Below, in pieces: positions 54,451 to 64,000 of a stretch of 64,000 nt of DNA. Below the pieces are notes generated by a model, which worked only from the letters and a program-made list of their open reading frames with translations, was not told the DNA's origin and did not search any database. This DNA is from Harmonia axyridis (taxonomy: Eukaryota; Arthropoda; Insecta; Coleoptera; Coccinellidae): contig NC_059502.1 of assembly GCF_914767665.1 (NCBI RefSeq), positions 14,074,001-14,138,000 on the forward strand. The letters are read 5' to 3'. The translations under genes and the position numbers were made by a program. The number at the start of each line of letters is the position of its first letter. Position 1 is the stretch's first letter.

Positions 54451-54902
54451 ACCATTTGCTACTTCATGGTCGTTTAACTTTTAATTTGGCCCGAATTATC
54501 GTGATTTATCTCGAGTGGATGGTGGCGGTGTATACGCGGGTCTGCATGTTTAATGCGGTATTGTGTTGTATAGTTGGTAGGACGATGTAAAATCAAGCTG
54601 AAATATTGATTTTCATTCGGCCACGGAGTGAGAAGGTTGACGATGTGCGGTCGTTGGAAAAGTCTGTTGGGATTTTGGGCAGTTTGAATATGGCATTGGT
54701 CGAGTTATTAAGGAATTTGGTTCAATTTATAGCCATGGAGATAGGAATATGGTTCGGCAAACTTGCAGGATATATTTGTGCTACAGAAAAAAGGCATCAG
54801 AATATTATATAATTTAACACATAGATGCCTATGTGTTAAATTATATAGATAGAGGTTTCTTCATGAGAAATGGTATTTTAACATTGTACCGAGCATTGTA
54901 CG
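54451..54902. other. no gene supported
   Basis: A 25-bp perfect inverted repeat (TATATAATTTAACACATAGA and its complement, 54803-54850) lies just before the mariner cluster. The 68-codon ORF at 54606-54812 has a TTG start and no motif. Confidence 0.4.
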
Positions 54903-54944
54903 CTATATACCTAGGCGTACAATTTGCTTCTGCCGTTTCTGTGG

Positions 54945-55235
54945 AAAGATTTGTCTTTACTTTCGAAATAGGCTTTTCAACCACTTCTTCATTATAGCCA
55001 ATTTTTTTGCCTTTTGGGGTCTACAAAAAGGTTAGTAATCAATGGGATCCAGAACTGGATAATAAGCTGGGTTGGTCAAGCAGTTAGAAGCGCAATTCGT
55101 TCAATTTGACCATGATTCTCATCGATTTGTGACGAGAATTTTTTCTTTTGCATTTGAGGACGTTTTTTCTTCATTTCTGACTTAAATCAATGCAATTTCG
55201 TTATGTAGTATACACTGTTGACGGTTCTACGTTTG
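54945..55235 (-). pseudogene. family F mariner fragment
   Basis: On the minus strand AAAACGTCCTCAAATGCAAA and the eroded HPAYYPVLDP-like D3 region can be read, parallel to 44870-45285. Truncated at both ends by Mos1-like sequence. Confidence 0.7.
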
Positions 55236-55244
55236 TCCAGATAG

Positions 55245-56326
55245 TACATAGGCATTCAACTTTGCTTCCGCCGTTTTTTTTTCCGAAACTCGTTTTACAT
55301 TTATGCGAGCATTTATGATTCAAAGTATTTTCCATCACTGGCCACTACTTCCTCCCATCTTTCGGGCAGTGTACGAATCCCGCGTTGAGAAAACTGATCA
55401 TTTTTTGAAGCGATCCACGAATCCACCAATTTTTTACTTCTTCATAAGACCGAAAGTGCTGGTCAGTCAGGCCGTGTGGCATTGATCGAAACAAGAGATA
55501 GTCCGAGGTAGGTCTTCCCATTCCAACGTTTTCAAGTATGTCTTGACCACTTTCGCACCATTGCCGCATCATTGCCGCACCATCGAGCATTGTCATGCTG
55601 TAAAATAACTTTGTCATGTCTCTCGTTGTATTGTGGTCGTTTGTCTTTCAATGCCCGGCCCAAACGCCGTAATTAAGTTCGAGAACGATCGCCTGTGTTT
55701 GTTTCAGTCGGTTTTAACAATTCATCATACACTACGCCGCGCTGGTCCCACCAAATACTGAACATGACCTTGGAACCGTGAATATTCGGTTTGGCCGTGG
55801 ACGTGGAAGCACGGCCGGGATATCCCCATGCACTTGGGATTATTGGAGTGAAACCATTTTTTGTCTCCAGTTACAATGCGATGCAGAAAACCCTTCCTTC
55901 TTTTCCTTGCAAGCAGCTGTTCACAAGCAAACAAACGCCGTTCAACATCTATCGGCTTCAACTCGTACGGCACTCAATTTCCTTGTTTCTGAATCATTCC
56001 CATGACTTTCAGGCGTTTTGAAATTGCTTGTTGCGTCACTCCCAATGATCCTGCCAATTCTTGTTGCGTTTGACACGAGTCTTGATCAAGTAATGCCTCC
56101 AATTCTGCATCTTCGAAATCTTCTCTCCTCCACCGCCATGCTGGTCTTCGACGTCAAAGTCACCGTTCTGGAAGCGTTGAAACAACTCCCAGCACGTTCA
56201 TTAATAGCGGTCTCACCATAGGTATTTGATAGCATTCGATGAGTCTCAGCCGCAGATTTCATTATATTAAAGCAGAAAATTAAAACCTCTCGCAAATGAC
56301 GAGAATTTGGCTCGTAAGCTGACATG
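55245..56326 (-). mobile_element. Mos1-like mariner, 5'-truncated
   Basis: The left TIR (ATTCAACTTTGCTTCCGCCG) is present. Frames 56086-56487 (SAAETHRMLSNTYGETAINE), 55725-55973 (LFACEQLLARKRRKGFLHRI, VTGDKKW), and 55345-55617 (HGLTDQHFRSYEEVKNWW) cover most of a transposase. The first catalytic block is GDKKW where the family has GDEKW; its aspartate remains. The D2 region is scrambled by a small tandem duplication (TTGCCGCATCATTGCCGCAC near 55560). It ends at 56326 in the 5' leader where it meets a family F copy head to head. Confidence 0.8.
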
Positions 56327-56768
56327 TTGCTCTGGTCGACCAAATTAGACAGCTGTTTCAGAAAACGCCAAAAAACTCGAAGAAATGGTTTTGGGCGATC
56401 GTAAACTGAAGTTGCGCGAGATAGGAGATTATTTATGAGAAAGCTTTGCTCGAATTTATCAAAAGCAACAACGCATATTCGATTCAAAACGCTGTTTGGA
56501 GCTATTCAAGCGAAATAAACAAGATAAACCATGATCAAATTGAACGAATTGTGCTTCCAACTCCTTGGACAACCAGCTCATTCTCCAGATCTGGTCCACA
56601 GTGAAAACTAATTTTTTGGAGATCTCAAAAGAATACTCCACAGAAAGAAATTTGGCTCTAATAAAGAAGTGATTGCCGAGGTTGAAGCCTTCTTGGAAAA
56701 CAACGACGAATCGTCCTGCATAAAATTTACTGAAAAGTTAGAAAAGCGTTGGAGTATATTCATCACTT
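56327..56768 (+). pseudogene. family F mariner (main part)
   Basis: One frame reads NAKKLEEMVLGDRKLKLREI from the helix-turn-helix region; a later frame shows the D2-D3 part with LCFQLLGQPAHSPDL and KRILHRKKFGSNKEVIAEVE. The middle, including the first catalytic block, is deleted. The C-terminus and 3' TIR (GGCCGGCGACTTATTGAGTG) are on the far side of the inserted retrotransposon, at 57410-57505. Confidence 0.75.
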
Positions 56769-57409
56769 TGCTTGCTTAGAAAACCAAATGAAGTTCAATA
56801 TTAACAAGTGCCAGGTGATGAGGTTTGGAAGACTAAAATCTCCCTGCAAGTTTAATTATCATTTGAGGCAGGAATCTCTTATAAGCACAAATGTGATTAA
56901 AGATTTAGGAGTCTATTTCGATTCGAAAATGAGTTTTATCCCTCACATCCAATTCATTACTAATAAGGCTTTCAAAATGCTGGGTTTTGTTAGGAGATCA
57001 ATGCAGGAATTCAATGATGTGAATGTATTGAAAACAGTTTACTGCTCGAATGTGAGAAGTATTTTAGAGTATTCAGCAGTGGTATGGGCGCCCTACTATG
57101 CTGTTCATAGACGAAGTATTGAAAGGGTACAGAGGAAATTTCTGAAGTGGGTATCATTCAAAACTGGGATGTCAATGTCATCCGAAAATTATAATCAAGA
57201 GATAATCGGACTAATTTTTGATAGGGTATATTTCTGAAAATTTAACTTTATGATTGAGTTCTTGTGATACTTATGTGCTTGTTTATCTATGTTCTTATAT
57301 ATTATATTTATTATATAAGATTATAATAAGATTGTTTTTGTTGGAATTTTTCATCAATGTAAAATGGCTTTGCCGTCTGATCAAATAAATAAATAAAAAT
57401 AAATAAACT
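56769..57409 (+). mobile_element. non-LTR retrotransposon, 3' end
   Basis: The 162-codon ORF (56749-57237) encodes the C-terminal part of a non-LTR reverse transcriptase region: FNINKCQVMRFGR, VIKDLGVYFDSKMSFIPHI, a KAFKMLGFVRRSMQEF segment, SILEYSAVVWAPYY and ERVQRKFLKW are typical of Jockey/I-group elements after the catalytic motifs. The YADD-containing half and the endonuclease are absent, the usual result of 5' truncation during target-primed insertion. A 3' untranslated part ends in repeated AAATA units. It lies inside a family F mariner: host homology breaks at CATCACTTT and resumes at CTTTTGAAGG. Confidence 0.85.
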
Positions 57410-57505
57410 TTTGAAGGTTACCATGCTAACGAATAATCTAGAATGTTTAAGAAGAAAATGTGATTCCACTTGTTAGGCCGGCGACTTATTGAGTGAATAG
57501 TTATT

Positions 57506-57997
57506 CGGGTGACAAACATAAATCCATCAAAATAGTTTTGTCAACGTCCCTCCCGAAAATTCCCGTGATACACCAAGACACAAAGCCATTCTAAATGATA
57601 CATCAACCTTCTACCTTCTTCCTTCGCTATCTCAATTACTAAAAGATCTGAACGCGACCCAAGAAATATAGATCATTCCAATTCCTCCAACCAATACATC
57701 AGTTACGCTAGCGAGAACGTGTGAACTTACAGAATCTCCTCAACCGACTGTTAATTATATGCCAGCCATCATAATTAATTGGAATTAACAAGATTACATC
57801 CTCGGTTATTACAGACCCCCCACATCTCTCGCAAAACGAGTTTTGATCCGCTTAATAAGCTCGAATTGAAACGTTACCAGAGTTTACAATGCGCCACGTC
57901 GGAATTCCTAAAATCGCTCGTTTACAGCCCGAACGTCGATTATGAGCCAGCCGTCTTGAATCGGCAACGGTACGATTTATAAATTCAGCTTTGGGAG
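57506..57997. other. unique sequence, moderately GC-rich near 57540-57990
   Basis: ORFs at 57779-57982 and 57852-58094 overlap on opposite strands; no domain is seen. It ends in the hAT-type element. Confidence 0.3.
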
Positions 57998-58068
57998 CAG
58001 TGGCGGCTTGTCTTATGAGGCAGGTGAGGCAAGGCAATGCCTCACCAAATGTATTAATCAAATATTTA

Positions 58069-59591
58069 CACTGCGCAAAAAAATTAACGCACATTCTGAA
58101 AATCTCAATTTTAATGAAAGTTAACTATACATTGACTTTATAACTTATTTTTCATGTTCTCTCGGGAAGGTTTTGAACGAAACAAGACTCATTAAATGGA
58201 AGAAAAATTCAGGATTTCACCGAATATTATGTGCAGAAAGAAGAAAAATAAACAATTTTCAAAATACTGGAATGCTGATAAGTGATTTAATACTTGGTAT
58301 TTCCACTCCTTGCGTTAATTACAGCTCGGCAACGACGGTTCATATCAAAATGAGCGATCTTAAAATGTTCTGATCTAATTCTTCCCAGATTTCTCTGAGT
58401 TGGATTCCTAAGTCATTAAGAGTAGCTGGATGATTTTCTGAACTTCTCAGCCTTCTATTGAAGTTGTCCCAAACCTGCTCAATCGGATTGAGATCTGGAC
58501 TTCTTGCTGGCCATTCCATTCGAGAGACTTCAACCTCTTCAAGGTACTCCTGAACGATGCGCGCATGATGTGGTTTGGCATTATCGTCCATAAAAATGAA
58601 ATTTTCAGCAATGTATGGGGCAAATGGCATTACATTCTCTTCAAGAATGTTCCTTAGATACCTATCAGCATTCGTAGCTCCATTATCAACGACCACTAGG
58701 TCTGTGCGAGCAGTCAAAGATATTCCACCCTATACCATAATCGATCCTCCCCCGAAACCAGTAGTATTCAGGAAATTGCACTGAGCATATCTTTCATGTG
58801 GACGTCTGTATACAAGGAAACGTCGATCACAATGGTAGAGGCGGAATCTAGACTCATCTGTGAAGAGAACTCTTTCCCAATCAGCCTCTTCCCAATGGAT
58901 ATGCTCTCTTGCAAAATCCAAACGCGCCCTTCGATTGGCTGGGGTAAGAGCTGGGCCTCTTGCCGCAACACGAGGCCTTAAATCATATTCTCTGAGGCGA
59001 TTTCTTATTGTCTGAGTGCTAATTTGCACCCCATGAGTTTGCTCAAGCTGATTTTGAAGGAGGCAAGCGGTTGCAAACCGTTGTCTCAACGAAGAAACTC
59101 TCAAGTAACGTTCTTGAATGACAGTTGTTACCCGTGGTCTACCCTGTCCTGGTCTTCGGACATTCATACCTGTCTCCCTGAATCGCTGCAACATTCTGGA
59201 CACACTTGTATGGGAAACTCCAAACCTTTCTGCAATTCTTGTGTATATCCACCCTTCTTCTCGCAAAACTACCGCTAGGGCACTTTCCTCTTGGGTCAAA
59301 TTGCGTGTTTCGCTTTGCATAGCGATCGAGTGTAGAAAATCAAACGAAAGAAAAACTATTAATCACTAGAATTAATCGAGAACAACTGATTTCAGAATGG
59401 AGCCAATACATTCAAAATCCGATAATCTCATCTTTTTTTATTCCTGCTGGGAAAAAACATCTGTATTGAAGAAAAACGTTGAAAGTGGATAACATATGCA
59501 TGCATAATTCTGATAAAAATAATTATCATTGAGAGCACCTTCAGTTGTAGAATGAGATTTCCATAATGTGCTTTAATTCTTTTGCGCAGTG
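58069..59591 (-). mobile_element. Tc1-like element, complete with TIRs and TA target
   Basis: Both ends begin CACTGCGCAAAA and lie between TA dinucleotides (58067-58068 and 59592-59593). TIR homology extends about 35 bp (AATTAA-GCACATT). The 1523-bp length and a single long minus-strand reading frame fit Tc1-like transposons. This is the best preserved transposon in the window and is younger than the hAT-like element it interrupts. Confidence 0.92.
58340..59320 (-). pseudogene. Tc1-like DD34E transposase with one stop codon
   Basis: The frame runs 327 codons from ATG 59320 (MQSETRNLTQEESALAVVLR). It has a paired-like helix-turn-helix region (SHTSVSRMLQRFRETG, then GRPRVTT and a second HTH in STQTIRNRLRE). 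The catalytic core has FTDESRFRL (D1), FMDDNAKPHHAR (D2) and SPDLNPIEQVWD (E), with 34 residues between D2 and E. The only break is a TAG at 58730-58732, where related enzymes have tryptophan in the G-GSIMVWGGIS motif; one base change of TGG explains it. The frame is the same on both sides. It would otherwise bind its TIRs and move itself by cut and paste at TA. Confidence 0.92.
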
Positions 59592-59773
59592 TATTTGGAT
59601 AAACTTTGGTCTAAAAGTAGTTTTAGAGATTTGAAAAATTAGTCTCAGGGTCTCTCTCTAAGCAAAAAAGTTTTCATCATATTTCAAGGGAGTTGAAATG
59701 GCAGATAACACAATTAGGTCAATTTTTTTTTCGGATGTGCCTCACCATCTTATAGCGTAACGAGCCGCCACTG

Positions 59774-60340
59774 ATCGGGAGGCAGTTCGACTCGTTACAC
59801 GGGTAAATTATGTGTGGAATATGCTAATGTTGAACAAATTTAATCTCGAATTTAATGAACGAGAAGCGCCTATGCTCGAGCGGTTTCAATTCGTTAATTA
59901 TATTAATATATCACCTCAATCGCCAAGGAACACGGGTCTGTGTTTGCCTCTAAATAATACATCGTTTGATGCATGTTAGGCTGGTATTAAACGTGTACGG
60001 GAGGTATGTGGGTGTAGCGTAATCGCTGCTTTATGCAATCACGTTATTGCAATACCACGTATTCTAGGAAATATTCCTTTTAGATGTTGCTGTAGGCGAT
60101 GTACTCGTGAACTTGCCTCTTATTACGTTTGCTCTGTTTAATTTGCGCCCTGAGATTTCCGAGTTTGTCATCTACGCTTCTGTTCGCTGCTAGACGTTAT
60201 AAAGCGTGCAAATCTTGCAATGTAGCAAGGCGATTTATACACTCAGGGATATTAGATGTGTTGCAACTAGAAGGGAGAATTTTTCCTCTTGGTTTTATTT
60301 CCGAGTCTATACCGAGGACAGAAGACATTTTTTGCTCAAC
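59774..60340 (+). other. unique block, possible regulatory DNA
   Basis: Contains TTCGTTAATTATATTAATATATC (homeodomain-type TTAATTA cores) and TAAATAATACATCG, followed by GC-richer sequence with GTGTACGGGAGGTATGTGGG and CGTAATCGCTGC. The 72-codon ORF 60129-60347 has no motif. Enhancer function is a guess. Confidence 0.2.
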
Positions 60341-60625
60341 ACCTTAAACGTGATGTTTCAACATGGACACTCCATTAGGCTTGTCTGTAGGTTGTCGGTT
60401 GAATAAAAAAATTCAATTGAATAAGAAAAAATGAATGATGATAACACAGATTGATGTTTGATAAAATCTATTACTTAATCGGAAACTTTGAGCCAGATGT
60501 TTTTGTCTTTGTTTTTTCTTAGAATTTTATGACTGAGCATCGACTTCATCGGTTTTAGCAAGAATTTTTGAAGGAACTTGTAGGACGTGTTGAACCATAA
60601 TACCTGAAACGAAGAAATAATAATA
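60341..60625. other. no gene supported
   Basis: AT-rich, no feature seen. Confidence 0.35.
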
Positions 60626-61378
60626 AAGGGTGTTTTTTAGAGCTATAGAACTTTAAATTGCAATAAAACAATGATGGATATTCGATTGACATGAATTTTA
60701 TTTATCCGCAAGATAATCTTGTGGCTATACATTTTAAATATGATAGTATAGCGGTGTTAAATCACAACATCTTGAAGGCCAATTCACAGGTCCAAAACGT
60801 GAAATTAGGCGGTCACCAAACGTGTCTTTAAATAAATCGATTGTGGCACGAGCTGTGTGACATGTTGCGCCGTCTTGTTGGAACCACAGCTCCTGGACAT
60901 CGTGGTTGTTCAATTCAGGAATGAAAAAGTTAGTAATCGTGGCTCTATACCGATCACCATTGACTGTAACGTTCTGGTCATCATCGTTTTTGAAGAAGTA
61001 CGGACCAATGATTCCACCAGCCCATAAAGCGCACCAAACAGTCAGTTTTTCTGGATGTAACGGTGTTTCGACATACACTTGGGGATAAGCTTCACTCCAA
61101 ATGCGGCAGTTTTGTTTGTTGACGTAGCCATTCAACCAGAAGTGCACTTCATCGCTAAACAAAATGAAATGGACGTAGTGCGCGATACGTATTCCGCACA
61201 GAACCATTATTTTCGAAATAAATTTGCACTATTTGCAAGCGTTGTTCAGGCGTGAGTCTATTCATGATGAATTGCCAAACCCAACTGAGAATAAATCACT
61301 TGACAGCTGTTAAATCGGTCGCCATCTTGAACAGTAATGCCAACTTAAAGTTATATACCTCGAAAAAAAAACACCCGT
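60626..61378 (-). mobile_element. rosa-type DD41D element with internal deletion (copy 2)
   Basis: TIRs AAGGGTGTTTTTTAGAGCTA and, at the other end, ACGGGTGTTTTTTTTTCGAG (minus strand) lie between TA dinucleotides. The N-terminal 30 codons (MNRLTPEQRLQIVQ) join the catalytic domain at the same point and in the same shifted frame as in copy 1 (16515-17452). A second deletion, private to this copy, removes the region after the third aspartate. ORF 60734-61207 keeps D1 and D2 (QQDGATCH), but the third aspartate codon reads TAC (TPLYY). Confidence 0.88.
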
Positions 61379-62043
61379 TATATGAGCACGTAAATGCTGA
61401 AATAGAATGTTCAAAATCCTGAATTGTTACCCTTCAAGGGCCTCTAGAATCTTTCATCATCACCTAGTCTGTTATGTTAATTTATAACTCTGCCTTTTCT
61501 ATGCAAATATCGAACTGAACTAAACTAGTTATCGTAAAAATATGCCCCTTTGTTTCCACAACAGACGAAAATACATTTGCATCTGACATCCTGTATAGCA
61601 TTCAACTGTGTTCATAATGTGTGGGATTCATAGTATGGGCTGAACGCAGACAAATGTATTTTTTATACTTTTCCTATTATAGTAATGACCTGAACTTAGG
61701 CGCAAGGTCTTGGTAGGCGAATTACATATACCAAAGTTTCTAAGGTATTGTGATTATATTTCATTGTTTACTGGCTTATTCATCGTTTACGGATAATATG
61801 GCAGATAAAGTGATAACCATTCAGAAGTGATCTCTGTGGACAGATGGTTCAATTTTGGTTCGACACTATGTATTTAAATCAAAACTTGATTACATCCTGT
61901 ATGTTTCTAATCTCCTATTAATATTTGAATTCGTATAAATGAAAAATTTTACGCCGAATGCAAAGCGATTATATCTGAAGAAAGTTTGTATTATAACTTC
62001 AAAAAGAATGGCAATAAAAACCATCAGAATCGGTCAAGCTCTC
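61379..62043. other. no gene supported
   Basis: No ORF of note, no repeat partner seen. Confidence 0.35.
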
Positions 62044-62879
62044 AGAGTAATAAACATAGATAGGGGGAGCATATGTCATTTTCAGTAAGCAAATTTTGTC
62101 CCCAAAATGAACAATCAAATTTGACATGACGCGCGCGGAAATGAAAACACATCAGTGATACGATATTTCACTCAATTCGCGAGTTTCTCCACAAAGAACG
62201 CACTTCTCATGTCCCATAGTGGATCAACGTTTCATAACAACTCAAAATATATTGAAATAATAACCTAAATATATCAGAAGTTTAGAAAACAAACTTCAAG
62301 CGCGAGTTATATATCTCGTTCTAAGACCATAGCAACAAAATAAGCAGACTAAGGAAGAGAAGACATGTGTAACCTGACCGCTTCGTGGAAGATGGCCCGT
62401 TTCGTGGAAGATGGCTAAGTCCGCAATTCTTACCAGCGACACGGACGCTTTATCTTATCTTAGTCTGTAATAAACATCTAATACGAACACTTGTATTTGA
62501 TTTCAATAAAATTCTATCGTAGAATTCACTGGTAATTTCAATTGTAATATTAAAGTTTTTAAAAACAATCTTGCTGGACCAAAAAACATAAGTCGCGCCA
62601 AACGACGTGAAACAACGGATGACACTAGGAAAGCAAAAGTTGCCAAACCTTGGATTTCAGCAGGTAGATACAGAAAATAAGAACTATTCTGCTCATTATA
62701 AATTCGACAATTAGAAAAAAATATCGGATTCCAAATATTCAAATTAGCATATTCATTCTATATAATATGCATTCATAACGATATAGTAAAATTGTGAATT
62801 TGAAAATAATCACAATCCGAAAACGTAATCTACCAATGTGAAAATTACGTATACTCCATCTATCTATGTTTATTACTCT
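62044..62879. mobile_element. AGAGTAATAAA-TIR element, copy 2 (836 bp)
   Basis: Same ends as 23073-23602 (AGAGTAATAAACATAGATAG), about 40-bp TIRs with G/A differences. It carries about 300 bp that copy 1 lacks, around 62305-62640. That part includes the duplicated GGAAGATGGCCCGTTTCGTG / GGAAGATGGC at 62381-62415. A 79-codon ORF (62503-62742) has no recognised transposase motif. Confidence 0.8.
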
Positions 62880-63473
62880 ATGTTAAAGCTTAATTTACTT
62901 GCTTATTATATTTTTCGAAATCTAAGGGTGCGGCTACATCACATGATTTAAATCTCATCAAACAGTTAAACTCAGAATACTTTGAATGACATTCCTTCCC
63001 ATTTCAAAAATAAATCAGATAATCTCCTTCGACATTCAACTCCGTCTTCATGCTCGTAAATCCATGACATTGAAACTTTCTTCTCTGAACCTCTTACAAA
63101 TGGACGCAGATAGGTCAAGTTCAAACCGTTCTTTCCTCATCAGTTAGCCAATGATAGCGATGAACGATTGCTTTGTCGGCAACACCGCCAGGTTAATTAC
63201 TCCGTAGTAACACTTATCACAACTTTTTGCCTCCAGCCTTGTTGCCGGTTGTTTATTCGGTTTCCTTAGTCAATTTGTCGGTTGTTAGTGGAGTCTAGCC
63301 GTTCATTTTATTCGTTATTGCATTTCTTTTAGATCGTCATCGAGCTCTCCATGAAGCTGATTTTTTTATCGTTGCCAGAACGTATTCTTTGGATTCGCTT
63401 CACGCTTCTGAATTCGGTAGAATAAATATGAGGTGGAATATTTTAACTTTAGTGTTTCGAATGAATATTAGAT
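62880..63473. other. no gene supported
   Basis: Moderately GC-rich unique sequence near 63110-63400; no ORF or RNA gene. Confidence 0.35.
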
Positions 63474-63600
63474 CTTGAGAGGAATTACCACCATGTGGTT
63501 TTTCGCGTATCAGTCAGACTTTGGTACCCATTCATTTCCTCTCTGGCGCTTCTGCGATGACCAAACTTTGTAAGGTGTACGAAGTTGTACATTCCTCCAT
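63474..63600 (+). repeat. dispersed repeat, partner at 1953-2075
   Basis: GAGGAATTACCACCATGTGG, CCATTCATTTCCTCTCTGG, GATGACCAAACTTTGTAAGG and AGTTGTACATTC match the left-end copy in order. Outside these blocks the two loci differ. Confidence 0.55.
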
Positions 63601-64000
63601 CTTCTTTCTTTTCCAAGCAATTAAGTAGAGGACAGCACTGTACGACGACTTTCACGAAATTAGGGTTTTACCTCTTTTGTAATGATTTTTGGTTGTTTTT
63701 TTTTGCGAGAAACAAAGTTACCGAGACAGTAGTCACTCTATAACAATGGACTAGTTTTCATTTTTTTGTTAAGGATTAATTCTAAAAATTTAAGTAAAAT
63801 GAAACAAAAATGAGAAAGAATCATTGAAATATCTCTAGAAATGAAAAAGTTATGGGACTTTGAAGTTGCGCTTGGAAGAATAATTTTATAGTACGTGTAA
63901 GTGGCGTGACGTCATACACTAGACGACTGGTATTCGCAGAGTGCTTACGAATTCATTGGTGTACAATCACTTGTGCCGTTCGTGTCGTGTTTTGTTCGTT
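63601..64000. other. no gene supported
   Basis: AT-rich with a GTGGCGTGACGTCATACACT motif at 63901 that recalls the GTGACGTCAT seen in the 3-kb fold-back element. No ORF seen. Confidence 0.3.

Larger units (their letters stand above)
54903..57505. mobile_element. nested mariner / non-LTR cluster
   Basis: Order from the left: a Mos1-like TIR stub (54903-54945); family F mariner, minus strand (54945-55235); Mos1-like mariner, minus strand (55245-56326); family F mariner, plus strand (56327-56768, resuming 57410-57505 with its 3' TIR); and a non-LTR retrotransposon 3' end inside the last (56769-57409). The retrotransposon is younger than the family F copy that it splits. Parts are described separately. 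Confidence 0.75.
57998..59773. mobile_element. small hAT-like element, split by a Tc1 insertion
   Basis: Ends are CAGTGGCGGCTTGTC and GTAACGAGCCGCCACTG. Inside each lie matching subterminal pieces (TGCCTCACCA / GTGCCTCACCATC). Flanking octamers TTTGGGAG and ATCGGGAG agree at 6 of 8 positions, which fits an 8-bp hAT-type target duplication. Without the Tc1 element at 58069-59591 it would be about 250 bp, with no coding capacity. Confidence 0.7.

Noticed and set aside
58575..59369. Plus-strand ORFs over the Tc1 element
   Set aside because: Antisense to the transposase frame, without their own motifs.

Overview
The window looks like AT-rich nuclear DNA of an insect. The grounds are an insect-type ribosomal protein S7 reading frame, several mariner subfamilies, a rosa-type DD41D element, hAT and Tc1 elements, and many short inverted-repeat elements. 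A beetle is my best guess, but the sequence alone does not settle the order. There are no operons, Shine-Dalgarno sites or other bacterial features. No complete multi-exon host gene can be followed. The window reads as intergenic or intronic DNA filled by nested, mostly dead transposons.

Layout. 1-9.8 kb: a candidate minus-strand exon (725-886), a fold-back element (3027-3494), a three-unit tandem array of about 636 bp (5687-7520) and dispersed repeats. 9.8-17.5 kb: a hAT remnant, a conserved-looking short ORF (10923-11159), a chimeric inverted mariner (11188-12493), an inverted-repeat element (12829-13347), a 5'-complete irritans-type mariner (13890-15120), an intronless RpS7 copy (15486-16046) and an internally deleted rosa element (16515-17452). 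17.5-29 kb: short inverted-repeat elements, two candidate plus-strand exons (20763-20787 and 21795-22003), a hAT element with 8-bp target duplication and an inverted partial copy nearby, and a fold-back element at 26982-27769 whose two arms each carry a hammerhead-ribozyme-like motif.

29-46 kb: repeats carrying long hairpins, mariner fragments, a third irritans mariner (33652-34888), eroded transposase remnants and a possible broken minus-strand gene (39477-39858). 46-54.5 kb: a CpG-rich block with initiator-like sequence (46380-46990), a tandem array of about 283 bp (47523-48370), a Mos1-like mariner (51221-52421), strong palindromes (52640-52942) and a TATA-containing GC-richer block (54180-54450). 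54.9-64 kb: a nested cluster of mariners and a non-LTR retrotransposon, a Tc1 element with one stop codon sitting inside a small hAT-type element, a second rosa copy with the same internal deletion as the first, and repeats that pair with copies near 2 kb and 23 kb.

The genes do not form a pathway. The coherent story is one of transposon activity: nested insertions give a relative order of events, the two rosa copies imply spread of a deletion derivative in trans, and several repeat families share a long-hairpin design and keep short ORFs. The most interesting item is the pair of hammerhead-like motifs in inverted arms of a Penelope-like element bounded by an exact 14-bp target duplication.
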